Below are positions 44,564 through 53,268 of a DNA stretch of 59,516 nucleotides, one piece after another. Made by a program: the position numbers and the translations under genes. The notes beneath the pieces are model-generated. The model saw only the letters and a list, made by a program, of their open reading frames with translations, ran no database searches and was not told the DNA's origin. This DNA comes from an uncultured Bacilli bacterium (GTDB lineage Bacteria > Bacillota_I > Bacilli_A > RF39 > UBA660), in the NCBI GenBank assembly GCA_934169415.1, contig CAKPNP010000003.1, positions 1-59,516 on the forward strand. Direction: 5' to 3'. Position 1 is the first letter of the stretch; every line of letters starts with the position of its first letter.

Positions 44564-44899
44564 TTATTTACTATAGTTAATCATTGTATCTATACAACTT
44601 ATAACATTTTCTTTATCACTTGGTGCAACTAAACCAATTACTAATTGTACAAAGAATACTATTAAGAATACTAAAGCTGCGGCAATAAGTCTTTTAATAA
44701 ACATTTGTTGTCCTTTTTTAATTTCATCTTCCTTTTGAGCCATAACAGCTTTTCCCATATCTAACATACCCATAAATATTAATATAATAGGAATAGCTAT
44801 TTTAATAGCATTCATAGCTAAAGTTACTAATTGTGGTATAATTACTGGAATTCCATCAATTCCACCACAAGATACTGTATCAGTTGTTAACATAAACAT
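44564..44899 (-). CDS. VirB2/TrbC-like small membrane protein (putative pilin subunit)
   Basis: 111 residues: a hydrophobic start, helix at about 28-48 (AMNAIKIAIPIILIFMGMLD), a charged cytosolic loop (AVMAQKEDEIKKGQQMFIKR) and a second helix (LIAAALVFLIVFFVQLVIGL). This two-helix shape with a short polar loop is that of VirB2/TrbC pilins. Two cysteines lie outside, one near the start (SCGG) and one near the end (ISCID). AGGAGG precedes the ATG. A strong terminator follows, which would let this gene be made in excess over the channel genes. Confidence 0.75.
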   Translation of the reverse strand: MFMLTTDTVSCGGIDGIPVIIPQLVTLAMNAIKIAIPIILIFMGMLDMGKAVMAQKEDEIKKGQQMFIKRLIAAALVFLIVFFVQLVIGLVAPSDKENVISCIDTMINYSK

Positions 44900-44952
44900 A
44901 AATAATTCCTCCTAACTACCTATATACTACATCATTTTATAAAAAATGTCAA

Positions 44953-45945
44953 TTAGAATAAGCCTAATATCTTCTTTTTCTTCTCTTGTGCACCTGTATT
45001 TTGCTTAGAAAATCCAAGTTTAGTTAAGAATGTATCTAAAATAGGTATATTCTCATCTCTTTCATTTAAAGGTGGCATATTAAAGAAAAATTTAGTTCTT
45101 GCCTCATATTCTAATTCTAAAACATCTTTTGAACTTAAAACACTTTGATTTAAAATTATTTTTTTACCTTCTAGATCCTTAAATGCCCTTCTATTAAAAT
45201 TCATAAGTTTATTTAACTTCAACACTGAAGGTTCTAGTAAATATATGATTTCTTGGCACATACTTAATGCTTGTTGATTTTTATCAACATCTATAATAAT
45301 TGCATTACAATCTTTATTTTTTTCAATAAAAGTAGCAAAATTACTACTAGATAAACTTACTAAAGCTTTATCCTTAAAATAACTAAAATTATTATTATCA
45401 ATTTCTACACCATAAACTTTGTAATGTTTTTTAAGTTGTCTTGTCATTAAATATGTAAGTGTTGTAGCACCTGATGCTTCTGTTAGATTTTTAATTCCTA
45501 TTACTCTACAATAATTAGATTCAGATTCTACAGTTTGATATACTATATTTTCTGTTGGTGTTTCATTTATTTGATGGTACTGTGCTACATCTCTATAACT
45601 ATTAGGATTATTATATAAATACATAATTCCTTCAGCATTACGTGTAAAATTATATATTCCAAGAGATATTAATTTCGATAAATAACTAGGAGAAGATGAT
45701 TCTTCAGAGTCATCTAAAACTAATATTACTTTTTCCATATCAAGTGAAATAGATAATTTTTGTAGCGTTTTCATGTTATTATAATTCTTAATCGCAGTAA
45801 TATCAAGAATCATTCTTTGATAATAAAAATTTTTAAACATATTAATAAGTTCATCAACTTCAAATAAACCATTTACAGATTTAATAATATCTATATTTAA
45901 ACTTTCTAATATATCTTTTTTTGTATTACTTACTATTACATTCAT
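44953..45945 (-). CDS. TadZ/CpaE-like protein with altered nucleotide site
   Basis: 330 residues. The N-terminal half looks like a receiver-type domain (QRMILDITAIKNYNNMKTLQ, VILVLDD). The second half resembles a MinD/ParA-type ATPase: RVIGIKNLTEASGATTLTYL stands where KGGVGKT should be, then YGVEID and NAIIIDVDKNQ. The invariant lysine of Walker A is replaced (ASGATT). TadZ/CpaE proteins place the Tad pilus at the cell pole, and many have poor Walker boxes. Here the gene lies in the T4SS half, just before two pseudopilin-like genes. Confidence 0.7.
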   Translation of the reverse strand: MNVIVSNTKKDILESLNIDIIKSVNGLFEVDELINMFKNFYYQRMILDITAIKNYNNMKTLQKLSISLDMEKVILVLDDSEESSSPSYLSKLISLGIYNFTRNAEGIMYLYNNPNSYRDVAQYHQINETPTENIVYQTVESESNYCRVIGIKNLTEASGATTLTYLMTRQLKKHYKVYGVEIDNNNFSYFKDKALVSLSSSNFATFIEKNKDCNAIIIDVDKNQQALSMCQEIIYLLEPSVLKLNKLMNFNRRAFKDLEGKKIILNQSVLSSKDVLELEYEARTKFFFNMPPLNERDENIPILDTFLTKLGFSKQNTGAQEKKKKILGLF

Positions 45946-45951
45946 TATTTA

Positions 45952-46404
45952 TCACCCTTCTATTAAATCTTTGCTATATACTAATCTAGACTCACCGTAT
46001 AGAGGTATATCAATAAGTCCACCTATTAATGGAATATCAACGTGTATAAATACAGTAACCCCATAATATTTTCCTCTAGAAGTATTATACTCATAAACAC
46101 AATATTCATAATCATTATTTTGTATTGTCTTAGTTACTTGGCTTGCATTTCCTCTAGCTTTACATTTAGATGTATTATCTCCTCTAACTTGATAACCAAT
46201 AGAAGACAAACTGTCATTTATTTCATCTATTTGTGCACTATCATTTATATCGTATTTTTCATACTTTTCAATTATATCGATTATTTTATTTCTTACTTTA
46301 AAACCTTTAGTATATGCAAGTGAGCCTACAAACATTGCTATTAATACACCAATAAAAATCATCATTAAATTAAATACAAAAGATGTACCAATGGCTTCTT
46401 TCAT
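45952..46404 (-). CDS. TadE-like pseudopilin-like protein A
   Basis: 150 residues. The start MKEAIGTSFVFNLMMIFIG is a pilin-type leader and hydrophobic helix, close to that of the Flp-like pilin gene at 52230. The outer part has two cysteines (KCKARG and YEYCVYEY) and ends with HVDIPLIGGLIDIPLYGESR, repeated in sense by the next gene (RIDLPVIRTLKIPVYTKTN). The two are paralogues. TadE/TadF-like minor subunits initiate or cap Tad pili. ATG follows GGGGTGG. Confidence 0.7.
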   Translation of the reverse strand: MKEAIGTSFVFNLMMIFIGVLIAMFVGSLAYTKGFKVRNKIIDIIEKYEKYDINDSAQIDEINDSLSSIGYQVRGDNTSKCKARGNASQVTKTIQNNDYEYCVYEYNTSRGKYYGVTVFIHVDIPLIGGLIDIPLYGESRLVYSKDLIEG

Positions 46405-46486
46405 TCTACCACCCCAAATCTATAATAATTATACTATAACTAAAAAAAACTAACAAGTATTAAAATAAAATTTGACTTTTATTTAC

Positions 46487-46511
46487 AAAAAAATCAAGAT
46501 TAACTTGATTT
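46487..46511 (-). terminator. Terminator between the two pseudopilin-like genes
   Basis: AAATCAAG/CTTGATTT stem with T-rich tail (TTTTTTTGTAAAT) on the minus strand, overlapping the stop codon of the gene at 46510. Confidence 0.7.
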
Positions 46512-46977
46512 AAAAATTCATTTTAGGCCCTGCTGAAGTTGTAAATTTATAAATTTGATTAGTTTTAGTGTATACAGGTATTTTAAGAGTTCTAATTACA
46601 GGTAAATCAATTCTCATATAAGTTCTTACACCATAAACAAAATACTGTCCATTAGCATGATCTCCACTAGTAACTTTATCTTCTATATAAATGCAGTAAT
46701 TATGACTTTTAGTAGTATCATTAACTAAAGTCATTCCTTTATATGAGGCACTACAATCAGGTGTACTACTATCATAACCAAGAGTTGTTAAAATTCTACT
46801 TATTTCAGCTTTAGATAAATCATTATAACCTTCATATTTTTCAATAGAATAAACTATAGCGTTATTAACTTTATATGATTTATAATAACTCATAGCTCCT
46901 GCTAAAAATGCAAAAATAATAACAATAAATAAAATAACAAAATTATACATATATGTATGCCCTATTGGATTACTCAT
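46510..46977 (-). CDS. TadE-like pseudopilin-like protein B
   Basis: 155 residues, a paralogue of the neighbour. The start MSNPIGHTYMYNFVILFIVI has the same short polar leader with Gly at position 6 before the helix. The outer part has Cys in TPDCSASYKG and SHNYCIYIED, matching the neighbour's disulfide candidates, then YFVYGVRTYMRIDLPVIRTL. Preceded by a promoter-like TATAAT at 47005, so it may open the T4SS-half transcript. Confidence 0.7.
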   Translation of the reverse strand: MSNPIGHTYMYNFVILFIVIIFAFLAGAMSYYKSYKVNNAIVYSIEKYEGYNDLSKAEISRILTTLGYDSSTPDCSASYKGMTLVNDTTKSHNYCIYIEDKVTSGDHANGQYFVYGVRTYMRIDLPVIRTLKIPVYTKTNQIYKFTTSAGPKMNF

Positions 46978-47004
46978 ATAATACCTCCCAATTTAACTAA
47001 ATTT

Positions 47005-47033
47005 ATTATACTATAAAATAATTAAAAGAGCAA
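47005..47033 (-). promoter_or_regulatory. Possible promoter at the head of the T4SS-like half
   Basis: On the minus strand TTGCTC (47028-47033), 17 bp and TATAAT (47005-47010), then GGGAGG before the ATG at 46977. The -35 box is weak. Confidence 0.5.
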
Positions 47034-47082
47034 TCAAAATATTTATGTATAACAGTAATTTAAACTATTTTATAGTAGTTAT

Positions 47083-49635
47083 TCAATTTATAAACGTTTG
47101 TATAATAGGAATTATGTAAACTTTACTAGTTACTAATATGACTATTATAATTCCAATATAATATAATGGATACGTAATAAATTTGTATTCTTTATTATAG
47201 TTTCTTTTTTTCTCATGTATAAATATTACAGCTAGTAACAAAGCGGTTATAATAGAAAATATTAAACATATCTTAAACATTTTAGGATAAAATTCTAATT
47301 CGATGTAATTTTCACCTTCAACTAATTCTATGTACATGAAATTATTTAATTTTTTATATACATTTACATTTGAACCATTTAATTTAGCACTAAAACCTTC
47401 ATCATAATTAATCGGTATAAATAATCCCTTATGATTGTCAACATTATTGTAATAAATTTTCATTTTGTTACCATCATATTCATACTTGATTTCTTCCAAA
47501 TTACTAAATAATTTTTTATAATCCTGCATATTTATAGTTGAAAAATAAATATTTTCTATAGAATTTGTACCTAATTCTATAGTAACTTTAGAATTATAGT
47601 ACCCTAAATCATAATAATAAATTTCATTATTTGGATTATCTATTTCCTTTATTTTTATAGTTTTACCATTAACCACTATATCACTTACATATTTGTTAGC
47701 AGTAAAATATAATTCCTCATTATTTAAATCATATTCACATTTAATACGATCTAAAAGAGTAGTACAATTATTAACAAGAGATTTTAAAACTTTTTCTTTA
47801 CCAAACAATTCATTGGTTAATTCATTATTTGCATCAAAAAGATTGTTTGATGTTATTTCATCACTTAAGCTAGTATCCACAGTGTAAATAAATCTTGTAT
47901 ATGGATTTTTATAAATAAAATAATTATCTATCTTCTTATAAAACTCATATACATTATTATTAATTTGTTCATCACTTATAATATATTTAATTCCGTATAT
48001 ACTATCTGACAAAATAGTTCCACCTAAATCATTCAGTTTAGTATTTACTCCAGAATAGCCCATTTGATAATAATTTAATACTTGTGACTCTGAAATAATA
48101 TGCAAAAATGTAGATGGACTCGCAACATTTACTACCAATGGATAATTTTCAGTCATAGATAAAGTTAGATCTTTTAATCTGTAATTATCTGTGATATTAA
48201 GTTCATTACTAAACATAACCATGTTCAAAACTGATTGGTCATTTCTTTCTAAAGTATCTAAATTAGGATTATTTCCAAAAAACGAACAACCATAGCAAAT
48301 AACTAAGATTAAAGTAAACAAAACTATGTAATCAATTTTTTTAATTTTTATTAAGTACATATATATAAATAAACTAGTTAAAAATATTATTTCAAATAAT
48401 ATTATTTGATTTGAAAAATAAAATGGAAAAATTTGATTAATTGAATTAATAAAAACATAAATAAAATATATCATACTTGGAATAAATACCATTATTGAAA
48501 TTAAAAAAAGTGGAAAATTAATTTTCAAGAATAGAATATTCTTAAATTTCAATTTTAGTTCTTCAAATCCATATTTTGAATAACCGTATAATAATGTATT
48601 CATTAAAATAAAATTAATTATAAAGCCATATCTAAATCCAAAACATTGATAACTACCAGTATGCCATAATAAATTAATTTTCTCAAATATAACAGGTAAT
48701 ATAAAAGTTGTTAAAGACGTTAAAAATATTAACCTTACATTAGTATCTTTTTTATAATCTTTTACCATCTTTAATAAATATATAATTGGTAAAGTATAAA
48801 ATAAACCATTAAATAATTTATAATAAAATGGTGAAGACATGATATAACCAACACTCATTTTCATCCTATATGAAGACATTGTTTGTAAAAATGTTGGGAT
48901 AAAAGCAAAAGCTGAAATACCTATAGAAAGTAATGTTCCTAAAATTATTTGTGAAGTAGCTTTTCTTTTATTAACAGCTTTATATTTTATTAAAAAAGGA
49001 ACTGCAAAAAATATAAAAAACAATATCATCCATGATAAATTATAATTATTGATTAAACATAGTCCTAAAATAAATGTAAATAAAAACATTTTATTATATT
49101 TTAAGATATTATTTAAACCCAAACAGAATAATGGAAATAAAGCAACTATATCTATCCACATTAAGTTACTATAATTAATTAGTAAATATCCTGAAAAAGT
49201 ATACATAATTACTGATATAAATTTTAATTTTATATCAACGTTTGGAAATACTTTTTGTACATATATTGTTGTGAATAATGAAACAAACACAAACTTTATA
49301 ATTATAATAAATGACATATTATATAAAATATTATCTCTACTTGAAAATAATATTAACCATGATGTTGGGTTAAAAAAGCCATCAGATACAAAGCCTCCAT
49401 ATATATTCGAACCCATTCCTAATTCAAAATTATAAAATATATTCTTGCCATTATGAAATATATCCCAAAGATAATAATAAAATGTTACATATGATTGATT
49501 CATATCACAATTCGATATAGTATTATTTCCAAATGGATATATTTCTTTTAATAAAAAAATCAGTAAAAAAATTAAAATAGTTGTTATAATATTTATAAAA
49601 TATATATTATTTTTTAATTGTAAAATCTTTTTCAA
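47083..49635 (-). CDS. YfhO-family membrane glycosyltransferase-like protein A
   Basis: About 850 residues: some 12-14 helices in the first 480 residues, then a large outer domain and a final helix pair. GNNTISNCDMNQSYVTFYYY and the NPTSWLILFSSRDNILYNM region, then LWHTGSYQCFGFRYGFIINF, correspond to the YfhO family ('D...QY..Ff..lr..l', 'fnrr...R'). YfhO proteins are GT-C-like enzymes; B. subtilis YfhO helps to put GlcNAc on lipoteichoic acid. TTG 49635 after AGGTGG is the better start. Divergent from a second family member. Confidence 0.8.
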   Translation of the reverse strand: MKKILQLKNNIYFINIITTILIFLLIFLLKEIYPFGNNTISNCDMNQSYVTFYYYLWDIFHNGKNIFYNFELGMGSNIYGGFVSDGFFNPTSWLILFSSRDNILYNMSFIIIIKFVFVSLFTTIYVQKVFPNVDIKLKFISVIMYTFSGYLLINYSNLMWIDIVALFPLFCLGLNNILKYNKMFLFTFILGLCLINNYNLSWMILFFIFFAVPFLIKYKAVNKRKATSQIILGTLLSIGISAFAFIPTFLQTMSSYRMKMSVGYIMSSPFYYKLFNGLFYTLPIIYLLKMVKDYKKDTNVRLIFLTSLTTFILPVIFEKINLLWHTGSYQCFGFRYGFIINFILMNTLLYGYSKYGFEELKLKFKNILFLKINFPLFLISIMVFIPSMIYFIYVFINSINQIFPFYFSNQIILFEIIFLTSLFIYMYLIKIKKIDYIVLFTLILVICYGCSFFGNNPNLDTLERNDQSVLNMVMFSNELNITDNYRLKDLTLSMTENYPLVVNVASPSTFLHIISESQVLNYYQMGYSGVNTKLNDLGGTILSDSIYGIKYIISDEQINNNVYEFYKKIDNYFIYKNPYTRFIYTVDTSLSDEITSNNLFDANNELTNELFGKEKVLKSLVNNCTTLLDRIKCEYDLNNEELYFTANKYVSDIVVNGKTIKIKEIDNPNNEIYYYDLGYYNSKVTIELGTNSIENIYFSTINMQDYKKLFSNLEEIKYEYDGNKMKIYYNNVDNHKGLFIPINYDEGFSAKLNGSNVNVYKKLNNFMYIELVEGENYIELEFYPKMFKICLIFSIITALLLAVIFIHEKKRNYNKEYKFITYPLYYIGIIIVILVTSKVYIIPIIQTFIN

Positions 49636-49709
49636 AATATCCACCTACTCCTACTTTCTAAGTATACCATAAATGATAATAATATGATACAATAAGTATG
49701 GTGGTACGT

Positions 49710-52115
49710 ATGAAAAATAAAAAATATTTAGTATTATCTTTTTTTATTCCATTAATTCTTTATTTTAGCGTATTTTACATTAATGGACTTTTTAACGATA
49801 ACATGATGATTATGGGAGATAGTCTAGCACAATATTATCCATTTATGCATTATTTAAAAGGCGTATTTAGTGGAACAAATAGTATATTATATTCATTTTA
49901 CAATGGTTTAGGTGGACCAATGATAGGAACATATTTTTATTATTTATCAAGTCCATTTAATTTACTATTAGTATTTGTAAATCAAAATAATATTTTATTA
50001 TTTATGACAATACTTACTATATTAAAGTTAAGTTTATCTGGACTTACTATGTACGTATATATGAGTAATAAATTTAAAAAAAATGATATAACAATTTTAA
50101 GTTTCAGTTTACTATATTCATTTATGGGATATAACTTAAATTATTTTTTAGAAATAATGTGGTTAGATGTAGTCTTACTTACACCATTAGTATTACTAGG
50201 TATTGACAAAATCATTAAAAATAAATCACCTATATTATATATAGTTACTCTATTTATATCAATATATTCTAATTATTATATATCATATATGTTATGTATT
50301 TTTGTAGTATTATATTTTTTCTATGAATTAAATATAACATATGATTTTAAAAACAATAAAAAATATATGCTTAATATAATTAAAAATTTTTTTATAATAT
50401 CTTTACTTACTGGATTAATGTGTTCATTTTTCATAATTCCATGCTTTTTAGAAATGCTATCCTATAATAGAACTAACTCATTAAAGGAAATATTCTATTT
50501 TGATTACAATATATTTAATTTACTAGCTAAAACATATATTGGAACTATTGATGGTGCTAACCCATTTAATACAAATGCTATTAACATATACTGTGGAATA
50601 ATAACAATTCCTTTAGTATATTTATACTTTAAAAATAAAAATATCAATAAAAAAAACAAAATATCAACAGCTATAATAATTATTTTTATGATACTCCCTT
50701 GTTTTATTGGCATATTTAATTATATATGGCATCTATTTACATTACCAATCGGTTTTTGTTACAGATATAGTTTTCTATTATGTTTATTTTTAATATTAAT
50801 AGCGTATAAATCATATATTAACCCTGAAATAAATAAAATAAGAATTATGAATTATCTTGCAATATATATATCTTACTCTGTGATAATCATATTTATAAAT
50901 TATTTTAAAAATTATTATAACTATATTAATTATTATTATATTTGGTTAACATGTGCCTTATTAATAATATACCTAGTAATATTATTTAAAATTAAAAATA
51001 TAAATTTACTAAATATATTAATATTTTCTTTTATTTTACTAGAATCTACGTTAAATTTATATTTATCATTTAATAAATATAAATTTAATGAAAGAAAATA
51101 TATAAAAAATCAAAATGAAATTTTTAAGATTATAAAACAATATAACATGGACAATAGAATATCTGATAAATATCTAAATAATTCATACATAGGAAACTAC
51201 ATGTCAGTAAATAATTTCTCATCAACATATAATTCTAATAATTATAAAATATTATATGAATTAAATAATATTTTTAATATGGATAGTGCAAACAATTTTT
51301 CACATGTAGAAAATTTATCTTATATATATGGTTCCATATTAGGAATAAATTACATTATATCAAAAGATATAAACTATAATTACAATTTAATAGGTGAAAG
51401 TACTAATAATGATACTAATTACTATATATATGAAAATCCAACAAAATTAAGTTTAGGTTGGATAGTAAAAAATAACTGTAATAATATTAAAAAAGAGAAA
51501 TTTTATGATGAAAACGTATTTAACTGTTTAACTGAAAATAATACAAAATACTATAAAGAATATAAAAATGAATCTAACGAAATCAATAAATATAAATTCA
51601 ATATAAATAAAGGCTATTATTATTTGTATATTGATAATTTAAATGATAATATAAACTACTTAAAAGATATATTAAATAGCAATATTATAGAATATTATGA
51701 TAATTATTTATTTGTTAAAAATGAGTTAGAAAATTATACCTTGAATTTAGAATCAAATAGCAATATACATATATATTATTTTGATTACAAATTATATAAA
51801 GAAACTTTTAATAGTTATAAAAAAGAACAATTAGAATATGAAATAAATAAAAATACATTAACTGGAAGTATTACAACAGATGGTGGAATATTATTAATAA
51901 CAATACCATATGATAAAAATTTAAACATTTATGTAGATGATATTGAAGTAAAATATGAAAGAGTATTAGATACATTTACTGGAATAAATTTAGAAAATGG
52001 TAATCACAAAATAAAAATTATATATAAACAAAAATATATAAAATTATCAGCATTGATGTCATTAATAAATTTTATAATACTAGTTTTATATATCAAAATA
52101 AAAGACATCAAATGA
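49710..52115 (+). CDS. YfhO-family membrane glycosyltransferase-like protein B
   Basis: About 801 residues with the same layout as its divergent partner: the catalytic-loop-like MIMGDSLAQYYPFMHYLKG after the first helix, about a dozen helices, WHLFTLPIGFCYRYSFLLCL, and a long outer Asn/Tyr-rich domain ending with a membrane helix. I chose ATG 49710 with GGTGG just before, not the ATG at 49698. The stop is TGA. A decoration role on a wall polymer or on pilins is inferred from family and place. The 54-bp divergent gap has room for little control sequence. Confidence 0.8.
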   Translation: MKNKKYLVLSFFIPLILYFSVFYINGLFNDNMMIMGDSLAQYYPFMHYLKGVFSGTNSILYSFYNGLGGPMIGTYFYYLSSPFNLLLVFVNQNNILLFMTILTILKLSLSGLTMYVYMSNKFKKNDITILSFSLLYSFMGYNLNYFLEIMWLDVVLLTPLVLLGIDKIIKNKSPILYIVTLFISIYSNYYISYMLCIFVVLYFFYELNITYDFKNNKKYMLNIIKNFFIISLLTGLMCSFFIIPCFLEMLSYNRTNSLKEIFYFDYNIFNLLAKTYIGTIDGANPFNTNAINIYCGIITIPLVYLYFKNKNINKKNKISTAIIIIFMILPCFIGIFNYIWHLFTLPIGFCYRYSFLLCLFLILIAYKSYINPEINKIRIMNYLAIYISYSVIIIFINYFKNYYNYINYYYIWLTCALLIIYLVILFKIKNINLLNILIFSFILLESTLNLYLSFNKYKFNERKYIKNQNEIFKIIKQYNMDNRISDKYLNNSYIGNYMSVNNFSSTYNSNNYKILYELNNIFNMDSANNFSHVENLSYIYGSILGINYIISKDINYNYNLIGESTNNDTNYYIYENPTKLSLGWIVKNNCNNIKKEKFYDENVFNCLTENNTKYYKEYKNESNEINKYKFNINKGYYYLYIDNLNDNINYLKDILNSNIIEYYDNYLFVKNELENYTLNLESNSNIHIYYFDYKLYKETFNSYKKEQLEYEINKNTLTGSITTDGGILLITIPYDKNLNIYVDDIEVKYERVLDTFTGINLENGNHKIKIIYKQKYIKLSALMSLINFIILVLYIKIKDIK

Positions 52116-52158
52116 AATAAACTATTTATGGTTTACTTCAAAATTTGATGCCTTTTTT
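52106..52158 (+). terminator. Terminator of the second YfhO-like gene
   Basis: CATCAAAT (52106-52113) pairs with ATTTGATG (52143-52150) and inner arms TAAAC/GTTTA extend the stem; TTTTTT follows on the plus strand. Confidence 0.8.
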
Positions 52159-52173
52159 AATGAATTTATAAAA

Positions 52174-52193
52174 GGAATGATTTTCACCATTCC
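52174..52193 (-). terminator. Probable terminator of the Flp-like pilin gene
   Basis: GGAATG/CATTCC stem with an 8-base loop, followed by TTTTAT on the minus strand, about 37 bp after the stop of the pilin gene. Confidence 0.6.
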
Positions 52194-52229
52194 CATTAAT
52201 TAACTCATTTATAAAACACATTGCTATTA

Positions 52230-52400
52230 TTATTTTACACAACTTGTACCACTCATGTATCCACCTTCTGCATTACAACTAGCACTTTTTGATGTGTTCT
52301 TCATTGCAGTATTTACAAGTGGAATCGCTACTGCTGCAATTACTCCTATTAAAATGATAGTAATAACAGTCATATTTGCTTCTCCTGCTGCTTCTTTCAT
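52230..52400 (-). CDS. flp: Flp-like major pilin (56 aa)
   Basis: This small gene lies between the tadC gene and the YfhO terminator. The product begins MKEAAGEANMTVITIILIGV, then AAVAIPLVNTAMKNTSKSAS, and ends in a short Cys-containing tail (two Cys, S-C-N and T-S-C-V-K). A short polar leader, Gly-Glu at positions 6-7 and one hydrophobic helix are Flp/type IVb pilin features; cleavage after Gly6 is expected. ATG 52400 is chosen over the ATG just before because of the spacing to AGGTGA. It has its own promoter and terminator, as expected for an abundant subunit. Confidence 0.75.
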   Translation of the reverse strand: MKEAAGEANMTVITIILIGVIAAVAIPLVNTAMKNTSKSASCNAEGGYMSGTSCVK

Positions 52401-52429
52401 CATTTCACCTCTTTCATTATCTATAAATT

Positions 52430-52457
52430 ATTATACCATAATTCATTAAAATTACAA
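52430..52457 (-). promoter_or_regulatory. Promoter of the Flp-like pilin gene
   Basis: On the minus strand TTGTAA (52452-52457), 16 bp, and TATAAT (52430-52435) preceded by ATGG, then AGGTGA before the ATG. Confidence 0.75.
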
Positions 52458-52482
52458 TTTTTTTTACACTTTTTTACATTTT

Positions 52483-53268
52483 TTAATATGAATTCATCAT
52501 CATCATCATTGATAATAACATTATTAACATAATACCTCCACCTGTTGTGAATAGCATTACCATTGTTTTTTGTTCCATCTTAGCTAATCTTTCAGCATAT
52601 TTTTGTTCACGTGCTTTATTTTGTAAAGACGAAACTGTTCTTGAGAACATCATTAATTGTTCTTGTTTATTATCTTGTCCACCTAAACTTAAACGATATA
52701 AAAGTCTCATCATACGCATTGAATCACGAACTGGATAAGCGTTTGCAAATTCCATGTAAGGATCAACAGTAGAATCACCTGCTTCAATTCTAGATACTAA
52801 TGTTCTAAGTCCTGGCTTAAAAACTTCAGGAGCACTTTCAACTGATCTTGATAATGCTACTGGTATAGTATAGTGTTGAGCAAGTATCTCTAAACTTTTT
52901 AAATAATAAGGTAACATCAAATCTATATGGTGTAAATTTCTTTTATAATATGATTTTAAATCAGAATATGGTTGTTTAAACATTAAGAATCCTGCAATTA
53001 CACAAAGTAAAACATACATAAATTGCATTTTAGATAAGAATAAGAAGAATACAACAGCCATTGTAATTAAACCATTTCTTACTCTTTTTCCAAATTTATC
53101 TTCTACGTCAACATCATTTCCATATCTTAATTTTAATAAAAATTCATAATCACTTTCCATTAGTGATTTAAACATTGGCTGTATATCTCTAATTAATTTT
53201 TTTGGTTCAAAAAATCTATTATATGTAACTATAAACATTAATATTACTGCGATAATTAAAAATTGCAT
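52483..53268 (-). CDS. tadC: Tad platform protein TadC
   Basis: 261 residues in the GspF/TadC superfamily. Three helices (about 2-15, 68-100, 235-255) flank a cytosolic part. The conserved HHIDLMLPYYLKSLEILAQ opens the helical domain and AGDSTVDPYMEFANAYPVRD closes it; LYRLSLGGQDNKQEQLMMFS follows. It ends with Met-rich MMMMMNSY. With TadB it forms the inner-membrane platform on which TadA works. The start overlaps the tadB stop as TAATG. Confidence 0.88.
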   Translation of the reverse strand: MQFLIIAVILMFIVTYNRFFEPKKLIRDIQPMFKSLMESDYEFLLKLRYGNDVDVEDKFGKRVRNGLITMAVVFFLFLSKMQFMYVLLCVIAGFLMFKQPYSDLKSYYKRNLHHIDLMLPYYLKSLEILAQHYTIPVALSRSVESAPEVFKPGLRTLVSRIEAGDSTVDPYMEFANAYPVRDSMRMMRLLYRLSLGGQDNKQEQLMMFSRTVSSLQNKAREQKYAERLAKMEQKTMVMLFTTGGGIMLIMLLSMMMMMNSY

